A stretch of 64,000 nt of DNA from positions 1 through 64,000 of the IMG/VR virus record IMGVR_UViG_3300036853_000417, one strand, 5' to 3'. The notes under the pieces are model-generated. The model was given only the letters and a program-made list of their open reading frames with translations. It had not been told where the DNA came from and did no database searches. A program made the translations under genes and the position numbers. Below, piece after piece: positions 34,533-42,975 of this stretch. This DNA comes from a virus. Within the stretch, counting starts at the first letter, position 1, and each line of letters begins with the position of its first letter.

Positions 34533-34739
34533 ATGTCTTATTCTGCTGTTGGGCAGTGTACCAGGTGTGGTGCTCCGATCTATGCAGAATATCCCTGGAT
34601 GGCAGTTACTCCCCCTCCATTTCGTTATTCCTGTCTCTGTTGGGTTTCTGTGAAAAAAGGGAGACCATTCTACAAAACAACTTCAGGAACAACGGTAGAT
34701 GAACAAGATACAAAAAACAAGGAACAACAGAAAACATGA
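34533..34739 (+). CDS. Small zinc-ribbon protein, 68 aa
   Basis: TAGGAG before the ATG. CTRCGAPIY and, 20 residues later, CLCW give a CxxC...CxC ribbon. Hydrophilic C-terminus. Overlaps the methyltransferase gene by 4 nt. Confidence 0.6.
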   Translation: MSYSAVGQCTRCGAPIYAEYPWMAVTPPPFRYSCLCWVSVKKGRPFYKTTSGTTVDEQDTKNKEQQKT

Positions 34740-35173
34740 TGACAGAAAGAACAGCAGAGGGTCAGATTATCAACGGAGATGCTTTAATTGTGTTGAAAAA
34801 TCTACCTACACACTCGGTAGATTCCATTGTTACTGATCCACCTGGTGGGATTTTCTTTATGGGCAAAGAATGGGATAGCGATAAGGGTGGGCGAGATCAA
34901 TGGATCGCATGGTTAGCGTCAATTATGCAAGAGGCTCGCCGTGTGATCAAACCTGGGGGTCATGCTTTGGTATGGTCACTTCCTCGTACTGCACATTGGA
35001 CTGCAATAGCGTTAGAAGATGCAGGATGGGAAATAAGGGATAGTGTGCATCACATCTTCGGAAGCGGTATGCCCAAAAGTCATAATATAAGTAAAGCGGT
35101 AGAATCTGAGATAGTAAAACAACTGCAACTAAAAGGGATAGTATTTACTAGTTGGGAGGATGAACATGAATGA
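34736..35173 (+). CDS. DNA methyltransferase, N-terminal part of a split gene
   Basis: Begins GQIINGDALIVLKNLPTHSVDSIVTDPPGG, an amino-methyltransferase start with DPPG in place of DPPY, and continues through RRVIKPGGHALVWSLPRTAHW to GSGMPKSHNISKAVE. The rest of the enzyme (GTGMKPSHEVWWLARAPLS, SAM motif) lies beyond the antisense HNH gene at 35947-36981. The last ~15 codons here are read from the inserted sequence. Either two chains assemble or the enzyme is broken. Confidence 0.75.
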   Translation: MMTERTAEGQIINGDALIVLKNLPTHSVDSIVTDPPGGIFFMGKEWDSDKGGRDQWIAWLASIMQEARRVIKPGGHALVWSLPRTAHWTAIALEDAGWEIRDSVHHIFGSGMPKSHNISKAVESEIVKQLQLKGIVFTSWEDEHE

Positions 35174-35933
35174 GTTTTTCAAATCTATCTATGTATTGCG
35201 CTTCTTTGCCCCATATAGAGCGATGACAAGATACACACAATGTTATTCCATTAGTAATATCAAGAATACGTTCAGGACATTCTCTGACTGGATGTATGTG
35301 ATGTGCTTGTATGTCTCCATTGCTAGGCTTATTGCACATTTGGCAGGTATAATTATCACGTTCATATACAGATTTGCGCCAGTCTTTGTACTCAAATTGA
35401 CCATGAATAATAGCTCGATATTTAGTAATTCCTCCATTTTTCCAATTAGGATGAAGATGTTGACGATATTTTCCTTTAAGGCTGCTAGAAATCTTTTTAC
35501 GGGTAGTATCAGCAAGCTTGGCCCCGTATCGTGGGGAATTCTCTCCTATACGGCTTTTTGCATAATCACTCAATTCTTGTTTACGTTGAGCAGACAAGGG
35601 AATACCCTTGTTCCAACCAGCACATTTTTCAGTTTTATCTCGAATTGGAATTTCGTATTCATGCAACAATTTACTAATACTACTTTCAGACGAACCCAGT
35701 TGACGCCATATAGTATCTATACTCAATTCCTGATTTACATACAGTTCATGCAATTGTTCTTTACTAGATGCCACAGGACGTTGTGCAAGATGCCTGTCAC
35801 GAATGGGAATATCATATTTTCTCAACCAATTACTAATAGTTTGGCTAGAATTGACTCCTACAAGTGCAGCAATTTCAACTGTGGTCAAATTTTCAGTAAC
35901 ATACAAATTATACAAAGTGTCTTTGTCCAGCAT
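35148..35933 (-). CDS. HNH homing endonuclease inserted antisense in the methyltransferase gene, 261 aa
   Basis: Two N-terminal helix-turn-helix repeats (LTTVEIAALVGV...; LSIDTIWRQLGS...), a NUMOD3-like stretch (GENSPRYGAKLADTTRKKIS, HPNWKNGG), then the HNH nuclease: RDNYTCQMC, IQAHHIHPV, ITLCVSCHRS. All Cys and His of the motif are present. It has its own ribosome site (AGGAGCC). The gene sits exactly between the two halves of the methyltransferase, as expected of a mobile homing gene. Confidence 0.85.
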   Translation of the reverse strand: MLDKDTLYNLYVTENLTTVEIAALVGVNSSQTISNWLRKYDIPIRDRHLAQRPVASSKEQLHELYVNQELSIDTIWRQLGSSESSISKLLHEYEIPIRDKTEKCAGWNKGIPLSAQRKQELSDYAKSRIGENSPRYGAKLADTTRKKISSSLKGKYRQHLHPNWKNGGITKYRAIIHGQFEYKDWRKSVYERDNYTCQMCNKPSNGDIQAHHIHPVRECPERILDITNGITLCVSCHRSIWGKEAQYIDRFEKLIHVHPPN

Positions 35934-35946
35934 GGGAGGCTCCTTT

Positions 35947-36981
35947 ATGCAGTACCATAACTTTCCTAATTATAACACAACAGAAGAAATTATACAAGTT
36001 ACTGTATATGGAAGAACGTTAAATCTTATCAGACGTAATGGGAGATTTGTGAAACCTATTGAACTAAAAGAACTAGAAGGGAATGGGACTGGGATGAAGC
36101 CCTCTCATGAAGTATGGTGGCTGGCGCGTGCTCCTCTTTCAGAATCTACTGTAGCTGCTAATGTCCTAAAACATGGTACTGGTGCACTCAATATTGATGC
36201 CAGTCGAGTCTCATATGTGAGTGAGAAAGATGGACAACCTAAAGATTATAGCAATAGCAAAGGGATAGGAACCTATCAGGAAAGTTGTAAAGAACAGGGT
36301 GCCCGCAAATACGCAGATGGTTTTTCTTATCTTAAAAATAACTTTGTTGCACAGACTCCTGCCAATGGTCGATGGCCTGCTAATCTTCTGTTTTCTCACA
36401 CTTTATTTTGTACTGAGGAGCAATGTACAGAAGATTGTCCGATAGTGCTACTAGATAAACAGAGCGGGGTGAGGAAAAGCGTAAGAAGCCTAAGAGGCGG
36501 TGTGAAGCTCACCGGGACAACGTATAGCCCTCGATTTAAGCAAGAAATCAGCGAATATGAATGTGGCTACAATGATCAAGGTGGAGCTTCCCGTTTCTTT
36601 CAGCAATTTTACTACTGCCCTAAAGCTTCACAATCTGAAAGAGAATCAGGTTGCGAACATCTTTCTGAGCACAATGGATTTGATAAAAACACCAGTAAGC
36701 AGATAGCGCACATCAATCACGAAACAGGGAATACGACCTATTCAGAGTATTCCCCAAGTGTGCGTAAAAATAATCATCCAACGGTAAAGCCTGTAAATCT
36801 TTTGAAGTATCTTATCAGGATGATTACGCCTCCTGGTGGAACAGTTCTTGACATGTTTGCAGGAAGTGGGAGTACTGGGCTGGCAGCAATACAGGATGGA
36901 TGTACCTTTATTCTCATTGAAAAAGAGATTGAGTATGTAGAGATTGCACGTGCAAGGATAGCCGCTATCCAGAATGGATGA
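35947..36981 (+). CDS. DNA methyltransferase, C-terminal part of a split gene, 344 aa
   Basis: The ATG at 35947 has GGGAGG in front, so this half can be translated by itself. It contains GTGMKPSHEVWWLARAPLS and KHGTGALNIDASRV, normally found after the SKAxE region of the upstream half, and ends with the SAM motif LDMFAGSGSTGLAAI. The middle holds CTEEQCTEDCP. Together with 34736-35173 this makes one complete phage amino-methyltransferase. Confidence 0.8.
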   Translation: MQYHNFPNYNTTEEIIQVTVYGRTLNLIRRNGRFVKPIELKELEGNGTGMKPSHEVWWLARAPLSESTVAANVLKHGTGALNIDASRVSYVSEKDGQPKDYSNSKGIGTYQESCKEQGARKYADGFSYLKNNFVAQTPANGRWPANLLFSHTLFCTEEQCTEDCPIVLLDKQSGVRKSVRSLRGGVKLTGTTYSPRFKQEISEYECGYNDQGGASRFFQQFYYCPKASQSERESGCEHLSEHNGFDKNTSKQIAHINHETGNTTYSEYSPSVRKNNHPTVKPVNLLKYLIRMITPPGGTVLDMFAGSGSTGLAAIQDGCTFILIEKEIEYVEIARARIAAIQNG

Positions 36982-37534
36982 AAGAAAGATGACGAAAGAA
37001 CACTATAAAAAAACAATAGATCTCAGGGAATATCCCTATCCGGCCCTGATTCTTCCCTGTGAGTCAGGAATCCTTTTTGAGCAGCAAACAGGAGGGTTGG
37101 CGTGTTCACACCATCAAATAGAAGGGTTGTTCTTGCCACTTCCTGTACAGAGTCATAACTTACACATGTTTATGGAAGCACTGGAAGTCATTCATCCAGG
37201 ATGCTATGGACACTCCCTGACATTTGAAGAGGCATGTAAACTCGATGATGCTGTTATTAAAAGATATAATGTACCATTAGAGGTAAATAAAGAAAAGCGA
37301 GGAGAAAGCACAGAAGCATGGGTACATGTACGTATTATGGGGAAGGATGACAAATGGCCGTATAGACCAGGGAGTTCTGAACTATGGGATTTTCAGCGGT
37401 TTGCCAAAAAAATGAAACCAGACATCACCAAAGAAGAAATTATCCAGATTCTTCATAAGAACATCCTTGAATGCTCTACTCTGGCAGATTTTGCAGGAGA
37501 AGGGGCTATTTTGACCTGGGAGAATTGTGACTGA
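36974..37534 (+). CDS. DUF6210-like protein, 186 aa
   Basis: The start LREYPYPALILPCESGILFEQQTGGLACSHHQIEGLFLPLP matches the DUF6210 pattern (PALILPC, GI.FEQQ.GG, EG.F.P). Function of the family is unknown. Overlaps the methyltransferase end by 8 nt and the next start by 1 nt. Confidence 0.7.
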   Translation: MDERKMTKEHYKKTIDLREYPYPALILPCESGILFEQQTGGLACSHHQIEGLFLPLPVQSHNLHMFMEALEVIHPGCYGHSLTFEEACKLDDAVIKRYNVPLEVNKEKRGESTEAWVHVRIMGKDDKWPYRPGSSELWDFQRFAKKMKPDITKEEIIQILHKNILECSTLADFAGEGAILTWENCD

Positions 37535-38196
37535 TGACAGATGCAGAGCTGATTACAACCATTCTCAATGTCTATAGTTTCCAGGATCAGGAGATTACCA
37601 CTCTCTCTGAGGCTATTGTTGATGCGCGTCTGCTTTCCATGCGGGTATCCTACCAGCACGCACAAAAGGTTGTTGGGGTGCCTGTAAACTGGGAACCATC
37701 TGGAAGCATGCGAAGTCGAATTACCAGGCAAAGTCAGAAGGATGCGCATGGGATTGCTACAACATTTAGGAATCTCCTGACATCACTGCTTGAAGATCTT
37801 TTCCAGGTCAAGCATGTTGCCAGTTGGCAAGACATCTTTGGAACACTTTCAGAGGCTGTATCCAGTGTTATTGCTCATATTAAAGAATGGATACGCGATC
37901 TGCTTCCCTGGAAAGGACAACAAATTATCAATGCTTCATGTGGCACCGGACTAAATGAAGGGCTGGATACTTTTATGAAAGATCTTGCCAATGGAGATAT
38001 CATTGATGATTCAGGGAAACCGCTCAGTATTGAGTACATGACTGACTATGCAGTTCGCGTACTTCCGGTAGAATCAAGTGATGATATTTGTCGTGATTAT
38101 GCAGGAGTTACTTTTGCGCTATCCGATTACGATCTCATCCCTGCGTTCCCTGTCCATGTAAATTGTCCACATTATAAAGAAATTCTTCAAAGATAG
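37534..38196 (+). CDS. Minor head / head-morphogenesis protein, 220 aa
   Basis: The C-terminus has the signature of SPP1 gp7-like head morphogenesis proteins: a Cys-Ala-Gly segment (ICRDYAGVTF) followed by FPVHVNCPHYKEI (PxHxNCxH). N-terminus helical. Position between portal and protease fits. Likely a few copies per virion near the portal. Confidence 0.75.
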   Translation: MTDAELITTILNVYSFQDQEITTLSEAIVDARLLSMRVSYQHAQKVVGVPVNWEPSGSMRSRITRQSQKDAHGIATTFRNLLTSLLEDLFQVKHVASWQDIFGTLSEAVSSVIAHIKEWIRDLLPWKGQQIINASCGTGLNEGLDTFMKDLANGDIIDDSGKPLSIEYMTDYAVRVLPVESSDDICRDYAGVTFALSDYDLIPAFPVHVNCPHYKEILQR

Positions 38197-38210
38197 AGGA
38201 GGACGACCGT

Positions 38211-38513
38211 ATGTACTACCGTCAGAATGAGCATATTGTTGAGACTGATAATATTGATGCAATTCAACGCGCCTATCTTACCGAAGAGGAGGATGGTGTA
38301 AAGCTTCTGCATGTAACATTTGTACTCAAACCGGATGCAAATATTACAACGCCTGAGTCCTTTCATCTTACCAATGGGGTAGAACACCGCTTATTACATA
38401 TTCCACCAGAGGAGCCTGCTCCTCCGTCTGAAGAGCCTTTTCCTCCACCAGAGGAGCCTGCTCCTCCGTCTGAAGAACAAGTACAGGAAGACGAAAAGCC
38501 TGTTGAGGATTAG
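38211..38513 (+). CDS. Small protein with Pro/Glu repeat tail, 100 aa
   Basis: AGGAGG before the ATG. The first 62 residues are mixed; the tail is a tandem repeat of PPEEPAPPSEE-like blocks encoded by a near-identical DNA repeat (38404-38480). Such extended tails serve as spacers. Function unknown. Confidence 0.6.
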   Translation: MYYRQNEHIVETDNIDAIQRAYLTEEEDGVKLLHVTFVLKPDANITTPESFHLTNGVEHRLLHIPPEEPAPPSEEPFPPPEEPAPPSEEQVQEDEKPVED

Positions 38514-38526
38514 TCGTTGTTTAGTG

Positions 38527-38560
38527 GTGTCTATCCGAATAAGCTTATTTGGATAGACAC
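38527..38560. repeat. 34-bp inverted repeat before the prohead protease gene
   Basis: Starts GTGTCTATCC and ends GGATAGACAC, 17-bp arms with one G:T mismatch and no loop. No T-run follows, so an operator or a processing hairpin is more likely than a terminator. Confidence 0.6.
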
Positions 38561-38583
38561 TCAAGTGGTAAGGTGGTAATGAA

Positions 38584-40662
38584 GTGGATGCTCTTCTTTC
38601 CTCTCGATATATTCAAGCTTCAAAATTTGGAGTTGGACCTGATTTCTCTATCCATACTGGTGCTATGCATCCGGTAACTGAAAAGGATATTCCAGTAGAG
38701 GACCTGGATAAGCCTGTGCTCAAGATGCGCGGTTCATCAGTCGTGGAAGATTTACAGGGAGATATCATGCAACTTACGGCATTGCAAGATATGACCAAAG
38801 TTGCCTCAGATCTCACCTTCTGGCTCAATCATAGCTATGAGTTGCCAGATGATGCCTATGGTAAGATGTACGGTCATCCGACTATTCAGGTACAAAACAC
38901 TATTGCTGACCTTTGGGTAGCTGTTGAGACCTTTATCAGTAATTCTAAGGCTGAAAAGACCTATAACCTGATAAAGCGAGAAGGGGCAAGATTCGGCTGC
39001 TCTATTGGCTGCATGGTCACGGATTGGAGCTGGCTTGATCCTGACGATCCCTGGATGTCTGGAATCTCTATTGATCATGTTTACACGGTCGAATTTAGTA
39101 TTGTTGGCGTTCCTGCAAATCAACGCTGTTGGGTGGAAAATGCGATTAAGGGCATGTTTGCGCGGAGCCTGGTCAATGGAAATGGGGATATGGCTAAAAG
39201 TCTCGCGCCAGCATTTCGAGGACTCTTCTCCAAACAATATGAGGACATTCTGCGAAACGTGACAAGTGAAGGATTACGAAAGGACCTGGAAAGTATCCCT
39301 CTTCGTGATGCACCATCTCACCGCATTATCTATGATTTTGATGGGACAGAAGGGTTTGCTTTGAGGGACAATAAGGGGACAAAGAAGTCATTACATCGCG
39401 AAGATATCCCCACAATTCTTGAGCAATATAAAGAGAAGAAGACGACCAGCGGTAATACCAACTATCCCCAGAAGGAGGATAGTACCAATGAGCCTGAAGA
39501 GGGGACAGACAAAAAGGAGAAGATAGCTGCTGCATCCGAGGTCAGTGTTTCTGAAGATGGGTCCCACGAGGTATGTACAGGAACACATTCCCATTCGCAC
39601 AAAGCATATGGGGATCAAGGTAGTGATGAAATGCACAAGCATTCCCATAGTCACGATGGAGATTCTGCCCACGGCCACAACCACGAAAAATCACAGGAAC
39701 CTGAAGTACAGAAGGATGTATCAGGACAGGAGCCAATTGTACAACACGACGCTCTAAGGGTGGTCTATCATGCATTGCTCGATCAAGCAAACGCTATTGG
39801 CAAACAACTTGGTTTATCTCCTGTTGGAGAAGAGACACAAAAAGCAATCATCGCAGTCAACATTCCTCCGCAAGACGTGATTACCTTGCTATCTAGCATT
39901 GACAGTCAGGTTGATACTCTTATGGCAGGTTTCGGTATCCCTGATATTGATGAGACCTACAGCATTGATACTCAGGTGCGTAGAATGCTTGAGAGCTTTT
40001 TCAAGATAGCAGAGGGGAGAGAGCTGTCTGACAAAAATAAGCGCATCTTGCAGTCTATTCATGATGGAGTAAAATCCATGCATCCTGCTGTCTGCGGAGA
40101 AGAGAATGCAATGAGTATTGATGATCTGGCCAGATCCTTGCATCCTGACACTCGCAAAGATATGACACTTCAGCAAGTACAGGTTTACCAGGAAAGTATG
40201 GAAAAGCAACTTGAAGTGTTTACCAGACTCACGGAGGCAATTGAATCAGTCACTGCAAAAGATCTGATAGAAGGAGCAATTTCGAACGCTTTCAAGAAGT
40301 TTCGCATAGAGCAAGAGGAAATCGTACAGATGTTCAAAAGGCTCAAAGATATGCCTCTTGGCCGACCGACGAATCTTGTGGGAAGAACAGTAGAACCGCA
40401 AGATGAGGGTGTAGCGCATTATCATGATTTTCTTCAGAGTAGAGCAGGAAAACCCTGGAGTTTGGAGGAGGCTCTGGCACAGACAATAGTCGAAGAGTAC
40501 CGTGGAATGCCTTGCAGGAGATGGGAAGATGGTATTGGGGGAGATGTATCATCAGGAGTGCGCCCGCGCCTGACAGAACATCAGAAAACGTACATGTCCC
40601 CATCTGAAATACTTCGATACAATAAGGGGGAAAAGGCATTCGTTCCAGAATTTAACCGATAG
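38584..40662 (+). CDS. Prohead protease fused to scaffold-like domain with His-rich insert, 692 aa
   Basis: GTG start after AAGGTGG. Residues 1-190 match caudoviral prohead (S78-type) serine proteases: LKMRGSSVVEDLQGD, FWLNHSYELPDD (catalytic His) and VEFSIVGVPANQRCWV (catalytic Ser). Residues about 190-325 are a linker. About 329-370 is a His-rich stretch (THSHSHK, HKHSHSHDG, HGHNHEK) able to bind metal. The rest is long, acidic and coiled, like a scaffold. A protease-scaffold fusion directs capsid assembly, then self-cleaves. Confidence 0.8.
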   Translation: MDALLSSRYIQASKFGVGPDFSIHTGAMHPVTEKDIPVEDLDKPVLKMRGSSVVEDLQGDIMQLTALQDMTKVASDLTFWLNHSYELPDDAYGKMYGHPTIQVQNTIADLWVAVETFISNSKAEKTYNLIKREGARFGCSIGCMVTDWSWLDPDDPWMSGISIDHVYTVEFSIVGVPANQRCWVENAIKGMFARSLVNGNGDMAKSLAPAFRGLFSKQYEDILRNVTSEGLRKDLESIPLRDAPSHRIIYDFDGTEGFALRDNKGTKKSLHREDIPTILEQYKEKKTTSGNTNYPQKEDSTNEPEEGTDKKEKIAAASEVSVSEDGSHEVCTGTHSHSHKAYGDQGSDEMHKHSHSHDGDSAHGHNHEKSQEPEVQKDVSGQEPIVQHDALRVVYHALLDQANAIGKQLGLSPVGEETQKAIIAVNIPPQDVITLLSSIDSQVDTLMAGFGIPDIDETYSIDTQVRRMLESFFKIAEGRELSDKNKRILQSIHDGVKSMHPAVCGEENAMSIDDLARSLHPDTRKDMTLQQVQVYQESMEKQLEVFTRLTEAIESVTAKDLIEGAISNAFKKFRIEQEEIVQMFKRLKDMPLGRPTNLVGRTVEPQDEGVAHYHDFLQSRAGKPWSLEEALAQTIVEEYRGMPCRRWEDGIGGDVSSGVRPRLTEHQKTYMSPSEILRYNKGEKAFVPEFNR

Positions 40663-40665
40663 CTA

Positions 40666-40838
40666 TTAGGAACAGATAAAGATCGGGTCATCATACGCCC
40701 GCTCTTTATCCTTTCGCACCTGCTCTAGATCATCAAGCATCTCGCCAGGCAGATCACTCCATGCTCCGAATGGATAAATTTCTTCAAGCAATCTCTGATT
40801 CGATCTTTAGTCAAATCTGAAAATGGATAGTGGGTCAT
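40666..40838 (-). pseudogene. Small gene with a one-base deletion
   Basis: ATG at 40838 after AAAAGGAG reads MTHYPFSDLTKDRIRD, then goes out of frame. One missing base near 40795 restores LLEEIYPFGAWSDLPGEM and an acidic end to a TAA at 40666. The span is 173 nt, one short of a multiple of three. A real mutation or an assembly indel. Product would be 57 aa, unknown. Confidence 0.55.
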
Positions 40839-40871
40839 AAAAATGCTCCTTTTCTATTCAACAACCAGCTC

Positions 40872-41519
40872 CTACTGAGGGGATGACATTGATACAAAGG
40901 AATATCGATAGTCACTTTTATATGCACCCACTATGGAGCGTATATCTTTGATATCATACTCATTATTGTAGGGATCAATCTTCCATGAGGGGGCATCGAT
41001 CATACATTGCTTGCCTCTCTCTAAACGGATAATAGAAAGATCCTGTGGCAAGAAGTCTGGAATTTCTTCCTCATCATATACAGCAAGGAAAGATATGTAA
41101 TGCGATCTTTTGGTGAGATTGGCCGTGTGACCCTCCTTCCATGCAGTTATGTCCTCTTCCCTTCCCTTCTCTCTGAGAGCGTCCAACACCTCGCCTTTTG
41201 GCAAAACATCCTCGCCTGAAGGAGGGAGATGAATTGTCTCTATGGGATAACGGATCACGGACGATTCTTCCCGCATGCCATATCCATCAGGAGACTCGTA
41301 CTCCAACTTCACTATTTTCTCAGTGTAAAACTCGACCTCAACGTTGTTCGCACTGACACTGACATCCATAAGGCATTCTGAAAAACGTTTCGATCCATCG
41401 GGCCAAATGGAGGTTGCAACCTCAATGACAATAGCAATCTCATCGAAATTCTGCAATTTGCGGGTATAACGGTAGCAGTCGCTGTCAGTAAAACTGACAG
41501 TATTATTCTCATAATACAT
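40872..41519 (-). CDS. Unknown protein, 215 aa
   Basis: Ribosome site AAAGGATAAGGAT before the ATG, as in the neighbouring minus-strand genes. Beta-rich, acidic, one Cys pair apart; no family recognised. Last intact member of the minus-strand set between 43904 and 40872. Confidence 0.6.
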   Translation of the reverse strand: MYYENNTVSFTDSDCYRYTRKLQNFDEIAIVIEVATSIWPDGSKRFSECLMDVSVSANNVEVEFYTEKIVKLEYESPDGYGMREESSVIRYPIETIHLPPSGEDVLPKGEVLDALREKGREEDITAWKEGHTANLTKRSHYISFLAVYDEEEIPDFLPQDLSIIRLERGKQCMIDAPSWKIDPYNNEYDIKDIRSIVGAYKSDYRYSFVSMSSPQ

Positions 41520-41539
41520 ATCCTTATCCTTTCAAACTC

Positions 41540-41839
41540 TTATTCTAAAACAACATAATTCGGGATACGTGCCGGTTCCAATGGTTTCCAGGGGGGACGC
41601 TTGTTTCCTACGTCGCCCAGGGCATTCATTACGCCTGTCCACGAGTAGTGAGGAACAATCCCCAGAGACTCACAGGCTTGCGCATACTCAGCAAGGAGTC
41701 CTGTAACTAGTGCGCGATCACGTCCTTCCAAAATGCTTCCAACACTGTGAGCCTTAGAACCTTCCGGTTCTAGTTGATAGAGCATTCCCTCATACACGAG
41801 GAAATGCCTACCCGACTTTGTACTTTTCCGTATTTCCAT
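41540..41839 (-). CDS. Unknown protein, 99 aa
   Basis: GAAAGGATGAATC precedes the ATG. Basic N-terminus, Pro/Trp-rich C-terminus (KRPPWKPLEPARIP). No family recognised. Confidence 0.6.
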   Translation of the reverse strand: MEIRKSTKSGRHFLVYEGMLYQLEPEGSKAHSVGSILEGRDRALVTGLLAEYAQACESLGIVPHYSWTGVMNALGDVGNKRPPWKPLEPARIPNYVVLE

Positions 41840-41843
41840 TGAT

Positions 41844-41924
41844 TCATCCTTTCAAAATTTGGCACGTTTCACGCAGAGCATTTATTTGGTCTAGAGACAT
41901 TCCATGATTATTCCAACGTGCCAT
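41844..41924 (-). CDS. 26-codon small gene
   Basis: GGGAGGATTATATC lies before the ATG at 41924; reads MARWNNHGMSLDQINALRET... and ends 4 nt before the next ATG. Clean ribosome site and tight spacing support translation. Confidence 0.5.
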   Translation of the reverse strand: MARWNNHGMSLDQINALRETCQILKG

Positions 41925-41942
41925 GATATAATCCTCCCTGAG

Positions 41943-42419
41943 CTATCTCTGCCAATATTGGAGGAGCATAAGCTCTCCCTCACTCAAAGAGGAGACATCC
42001 AGCTTCTCAAGATCATTTGCTGCAAATCCATAGGCTGCTGTGGGGCCTGTGCAGGATACGTAATAATCAGGGAGGCCCTCTTCAGGCTTTGGCGCTCTGA
42101 TGAGATCGATCATCATAGGGGCGCCACTTTCCCCTTTCCTCTGGACGAGATCTCCCAGAGAGAACCCGCCGCCTGATAGCAGGGATATCGTCAATACGGA
42201 ATCTTGTACGGAATCTTGTACAGAGTCCCTATCAGGGACATGATAGATGAGGAGATATCCCGCACACTCCCAAGTGTGCATCTTCCCTGAGGAGAAGAGC
42301 GTGGAGCGCTCCATTGTACCCTCTATTGTAACTTGCATGCCCTCGGCAGCAGACTCATAAGGAATTCTGCAATCGTCCAGGTCTCCCTGAAATCGGGAAT
42401 CAATGAGAATGTTTGTCAT
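41943..42419 (-). CDS. Unknown protein behind P5, 158 aa
   Basis: ATG at 42419 with GAAAGGACAAAG, the same leader as other cassette genes. Mixed alpha/beta with a tandem DSVQ repeat (about residues 67-78) from a duplicated 12-bp unit. No family recognised. First gene after cassette promoter P5. Confidence 0.65.
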   Translation of the reverse strand: MTNILIDSRFQGDLDDCRIPYESAAEGMQVTIEGTMERSTLFSSGKMHTWECAGYLLIYHVPDRDSVQDSVQDSVLTISLLSGGGFSLGDLVQRKGESGAPMMIDLIRAPKPEEGLPDYYVSCTGPTAAYGFAANDLEKLDVSSLSEGELMLLQYWQR

Positions 42420-42432
42420 TTTCTTTGTCCTT

Positions 42433-42699
42433 TCAGAACTTGTGTGTTTCTTCTGACACATATACCATAACATATATACATACATATGTCAAGGCTTTAG
42501 CGATATCAGCAGCGGTACAACCAATATCAACGGGCTTGACGAGTGCGTCTATCTCGTCGCTAGGAACATCTGAGAAGTACTGCACATACGCACGCGTGCA
42601 GGCTGATTGTGACATCTTTGAATCAATTGTACTAATAATGTCTTCAGAGGTGGCTTGTAGAGAAATCATAACCACCTTTGAAATATCGGCTATCTGCAA
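42433..42699 (-). CDS. Unknown protein, start or frame uncertain, 88 aa
   Basis: The frame from a TTG at 42699 is protein-like (SKVVMISLQATSEDIISTID, a Cys-containing helix), but the TTG has no ribosome site. An ATG at 42715, coupled to the previous stop, gives MSKPDFAD and would need a one-base shift to enter this frame. Its last 20 codons run through promoter P5, so the true end may have been altered when the promoter arrived. Confidence 0.4.
   Translation of the reverse strand: MQIADISKVVMISLQATSEDIISTIDSKMSQSACTRAYVQYFSDVPSDEIDALVKPVDIGCTAADIAKALTYVCIYVMVYVSEETHKF
42464..42492 (-). promoter_or_regulatory. Cassette promoter P5 (minus strand)
   Basis: Minus-strand TTGACA (42487-42492), 17 bp, TATGGT (42464-42469). 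The AAAGCC just upstream of the -35 box and the CACACAAGTTCTGAAAGGAC leader match P4, P6 and P7. The farther upstream block is absent here. Confidence 0.8.
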
Positions 42700-42711
42700 A
42701 ATCCGGTTTAC

Positions 42712-42951
42712 TCATCTATTCCTTCGTAACTTCCGTTTCAGCAACGGCTCGACTTCATCAGGCCAGAAGGACATTGAATGCCCATCTTCTGCTTCGACAA
42801 TGAGAACTTCATCTAAACGAATCTTCTTAACAGTTACAGCCTGTCCAGGGCCGTATCCATCCTCAATATCGTCCTCATACATCTCAGCATTTTGAGCAAT
42901 GCGAACTTTATCATTCACTGCATACTGTATCGTCCAAGTGTGCAACCTCAT
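42712..42951 (-). CDS. Unknown small beta-barrel-like protein, 79 aa
   Basis: GGAGG precedes the ATG region. Pattern of short strands (YAVNDKVRIAQNAEM, GPGQAVTVKKIRLDEVLIVEAEDG) followed by a basic tail (KRKLRRNR) resembles an SH3-like or KOW-like barrel. Tentative. Confidence 0.5.
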   Translation of the reverse strand: MRLHTWTIQYAVNDKVRIAQNAEMYEDDIEDGYGPGQAVTVKKIRLDEVLIVEAEDGHSMSFWPDEVEPLLKRKLRRNR

Positions 42952-42975
42952 ACGACCTCCTTCCTGTAGCAGAAG

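Noticed and set aside
35160-35960. 266-codon plus-strand frame opposite the inserted HNH gene
   Set aside because: Antisense shadow of a gene with complete HNH and NUMOD3 motifs.
35100-35970. Group I intron around the split methyltransferase
   Set aside because: There is almost no sequence between the HNH gene and the two halves, so a catalytic core cannot fit.
42433-42480. Coding use of promoter P5 sequence (YVCIYVMVYV end of the frame)
   Set aside because: This part matches the promoter cassette found at other sites, so the open frame across it is probably incidental.
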